Assembly (NCBI GenBank): GCA_014381755.1
Contig: JACNLB010000071.1
Coordinates: 1 to 50,897 of the forward strand
Length of the DNA: 50,897 nt
Source of the DNA: Fidelibacterota bacterium
GTDB taxonomy: Bacteria; Fidelibacterota; Marinisomatia; Marinisomatales; TCS55
Direction: 5' to 3'
The position numbers and the translations under genes were made by a program. Shown here piece by piece: positions 49,301 to 50,897 of the stretch (within the stretch, counting starts at the first letter, position 1; the number at the start of each line of letters is the position of its first letter). Below the pieces are notes generated by a model. The model made no database searches and had not been told where the DNA came from. It worked only from the letters and a program-made list of their open reading frames with translations.

Positions 49301-49622
49301 AAGAAAAATCAACAGTGGATGTAAGATCTACCACTACTTGAACAGCGGTCATTCTTAAGGTACTATATCCAATCATTAACGCTTTGACGGTATAATCTCC
49401 CGGCGGAATATTCAGAATAAAGTAATTTCCTTCCAGATCTGTGGCAGCGCCCAAACCAGTTCCTTCCACCAAAATATTACAACCAATGAGCGGTTCTTTC
49501 GTTTTTTGGTCTAGAACTCGACCTGCTAGTTTACCTGTGGTACCTGCAATCAAATTTTGTAAAAGTACAAAAATCAGTACAAGGACACAAAATAATTTTG
49601 TATTTTTATAATAGTAACTCAT
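46380..49622 (-). CDS. TonB-dependent receptor with CarboxypepD_reg-like N-terminal domain
   Basis: GKLAGRVLDQKTKEPLIGCNILVEGTGLGAATDLEGNYFILNIPPGDYTVKALMIGYST; plug LIELQAGVVRDPGGGLHVRGGRSGEVSFWVDGI...GTFNAEYGNAMSGIVNVVTKDGG; C-terminal barrel. Confidence 0.93.
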   Translation of the reverse strand: MSYYYKNTKLFCVLVLIFVLLQNLIAGTTGKLAGRVLDQKTKEPLIGCNILVEGTGLGAATDLEGNYFILNIPPGDYTVKALMIGYSTLRMTAVQVVVDLTSTVDFSLSTEAIEGQEVTVVAVKKTVRLDQTSMASVVSSKQIESLPVTEIGDLIELQAGVVRDPGGGLHVRGGRSGEVSFWVDGISTTDSYDGSVGQEIETSSIQELQVISGTFNAEYGNAMSGIVNVVTKDGGEKLQGGMEIYAGGFHTFDSKLHSMSSPFADWLPYEDVNSNGKWESPEWFNDFNNNLQWDPGEPWDDANENGIWDKGEPLNSDLGSDGQRGDPTDDGSMVPSITSNNNGQRNEPSLGEGDGIAQWGEHVFALDENGYIDKLNILLNPFQIKNFNGYLSGPIPGLSNYLTFYSNIRYFNTLGKYYGKQLFLPDGSGGNEKISPLNPFSKLSVQGKLTFKPTSMMKISYSLFYAEKSYKNYDSFYKYNPTGLMNHFEKDLSHILNLTHTLSQRTYYELKMIDFQSSYWQYLYKDESDDRYVDPEIMRVPAWSFAPAGTQNGRFARETNYNVLKFDIVTQFNKANHVKSGFEVKFYDLWADDKSLQYGTTGDWGLTEHGDTLGFNPQTGSRLYPYTPVIFPTHEPEHDYFRVKPLELSAYIQDKIELEDLIVNIGLRFDYFDSKWHTPKNDLYPGNRKYYLTTTEYDTSVIWEHEYESLHQNVTIIDSLNTKGAVKANELISTDIIDPDAWSEVLNSYRWEYGYNKTKPAYQLSPRIGISYPITDKGAIHVSYGYFFQIPQFSYLYENPEFEISNSTSGGILGNAALKPEKTVMYEVGVKQEIAAFTSFDLTLFYRDTRDWVGVSAPINKYPIGVYYKWENKDYANTRGFTIAVKRDLVGGFGASLDYSWMVAEGTFSDPSEAYFNAQNEDEAPRISLIPLNWDQTHTLNASVSFGRKNWSTSMIGKFWSGKPYTPEPKAGVVSGASAFSGFAENSDRRPSFINIDFRSSYFISMFGYRISVFCNIYNMFDFQNEMIVWNDTGRATYTLTSQDVSETDISRIGNLNEHILRPNYFSEPRKINIGLSMNF

Positions 49623-49694
49623 TTTAGAGTGTCGTTTTAAAGATACTGAATGTAATATCTTATAAGCTTATGTTCAAAACAATAGGGAATTGAA

Positions 49695-50840
49695 ATGAAA
49701 ATACAGTTAAAAATAGTTTTTTTTACACTATTATTTCTAGTAAATGTCCTTAATGCTCAAGCTGGGATAAAAGTGATTTCTTATAATATGATGGGTATGA
49801 AGCCGGACACAGATTGGGAAACCAGGCTGGAATATATTATTCAGCATATGATTGATTTAAATCCTGATATTATTGGTTTGCAGGAAATAAATCAAACTGC
49901 CGGCGGAAATGCAGGTGATAATATGGCTCAAACACTGATTGATTCACTGGAGGCATTTTTTGGAATTGATTATTATCTATATGAACAAAATACGCATACT
50001 TCTTGGAGCCAATTCGACGAAAGCATTGGCATTATCAGTAAATATCCTGTTATAGCTTTAAACTATTTGGATTTAACTCCCGGAGTTTTTCCACGTAAAG
50101 TTGTTTGGAATTATATAAATACACCATTGGGAACAATCAATTTCTTCACCACTCATCTATCTTACATGGAAAACCATAATAGTATTCGCATGCAGCAGGT
50201 TCAGGAAATTGTGGATTTTGTGGAAGCGAAAGAATCTCTTTGGCCAGGCGTAGCATCAATTTTAACTGGAGATTTTAATTGTACTCCCGAATCCGATCCA
50301 ATTTCTCTTTTGGTAAATGGTGTTGAAGGCAGTTTTTATTATAGTACATATCAATATGTAAATCCGCCTTTAAATGGATTTACTGTTCCTGCAGAGAGTC
50401 CCTCCAGAAAAATTGATTATATTTTCCTGAAAAATAATTCAGAATTGGGATTAGACACATCTATTGTTGTTATTGATGAGCCATATGATGGTGATCATTA
50501 TCCTTCCGATCATCGCGGATTACTGACTATTTTTGATCAATCTCCATTAGTCATTGGTTCAAATGAAACAGCTCCATCTCAATTTCATTTTATGGGACAT
50601 TACCCAAATCCCTTTAATTCTGTATTAAATATTGAATATAGTTTGGAAACCCAAAAGGATGTTTCAATATATGTTTATAATATTCTTGGTGAACGTGTTA
50701 AGACAGATTTATACAATGACATGAAAAGTGGTTTCCATCGTCAAAATTTGGATTTTACAGGATTATCATCTGGTGTTTATTATATTACAATTGGTGCTGG
50801 TTCGGAGTTTATTAAAGAGAAATGTGTCTACTTAAAATAA
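49695..50840 (+). CDS. Secreted endonuclease/exonuclease/phosphatase-family protein with T9SS-type sorting domain
   Basis: VISYNMMG, DIIGLQEINQ, LTGDFNCTPESDPI, DHYPSDHRGL; C-terminus HYPNPFNSVLNIEYSLETQKDVSIYVYNILGE. Confidence 0.9.
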   Translation: MKIQLKIVFFTLLFLVNVLNAQAGIKVISYNMMGMKPDTDWETRLEYIIQHMIDLNPDIIGLQEINQTAGGNAGDNMAQTLIDSLEAFFGIDYYLYEQNTHTSWSQFDESIGIISKYPVIALNYLDLTPGVFPRKVVWNYINTPLGTINFFTTHLSYMENHNSIRMQQVQEIVDFVEAKESLWPGVASILTGDFNCTPESDPISLLVNGVEGSFYYSTYQYVNPPLNGFTVPAESPSRKIDYIFLKNNSELGLDTSIVVIDEPYDGDHYPSDHRGLLTIFDQSPLVIGSNETAPSQFHFMGHYPNPFNSVLNIEYSLETQKDVSIYVYNILGERVKTDLYNDMKSGFHRQNLDFTGLSSGVYYITIGAGSEFIKEKCVYLK

Positions 50841-50897
50841 ATAACTAATTATATATAAATATCTGTGCATCTTTTCCATTTAATATGTTTGAATTAT

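Noticed and set aside
1-50897. CRISPR arrays, phage genes, rRNA/tRNA genes
   Set aside because: No regularly spaced direct repeats, phage structural genes or convincing tRNA cloverleaf were noticed by eye; a tRNAscan-SE/Infernal run would be needed to exclude small RNAs.

Overview
Chromosomal window from an AT-rich, Gram-negative bacterium. T9SS-type C-terminal domains, PorV/PorQ-like and TonB-receptor genes, and a Bacteroidetes-like YbeY and short RpoD suggest the FCB group, possibly Marinimicrobia/SAR406; this placement is inference and no search was run. Most of the window is ordinary: recJ (5'-truncated by the window edge), fabH, acyl-CoA dehydrogenase, a PgpH-like 7TM-HD hydrolase, ybeY, mazG, cysteine synthase-like, yjbQ, threonine dehydratase-like, AI-2E permease plus cNMP-binding protein, envC/M23 peptidase, holB, metG, tatD, rsmA, rpoD-like sigma factor, rpsU, glmM-like and a PpiC-type isomerase. 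The accessory or less explained parts are: (1) a compact HUH/Y1 (IS200/RAYT-like) transposase flanked by matching inverted hairpin ends; (2) a palindrome-dense ybeY-mazG spacer; (3) a higBA toxin-antitoxin module apparently inserted at the 3' end of mazG, with a second mazG-like C-terminal coding end left downstream; (4) a translationally coupled DUF4159 / DUF4175 / TPR / secreted 'AsnB-like' operon; (5) a cell-surface locus with a TonB-dependent receptor carrying an unusual Asp/Asn-Gly-rich insert, a 1350-aa secreted DNDGDG-rich protein, a PorV-like protein, and a lamin-tail protein with repeated carbohydrate-binding-like domains ending in Cys triads. No CRISPR array, rRNA or convincing tRNA was seen by eye. 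All family calls come from motif recognition in the translated ORFs.
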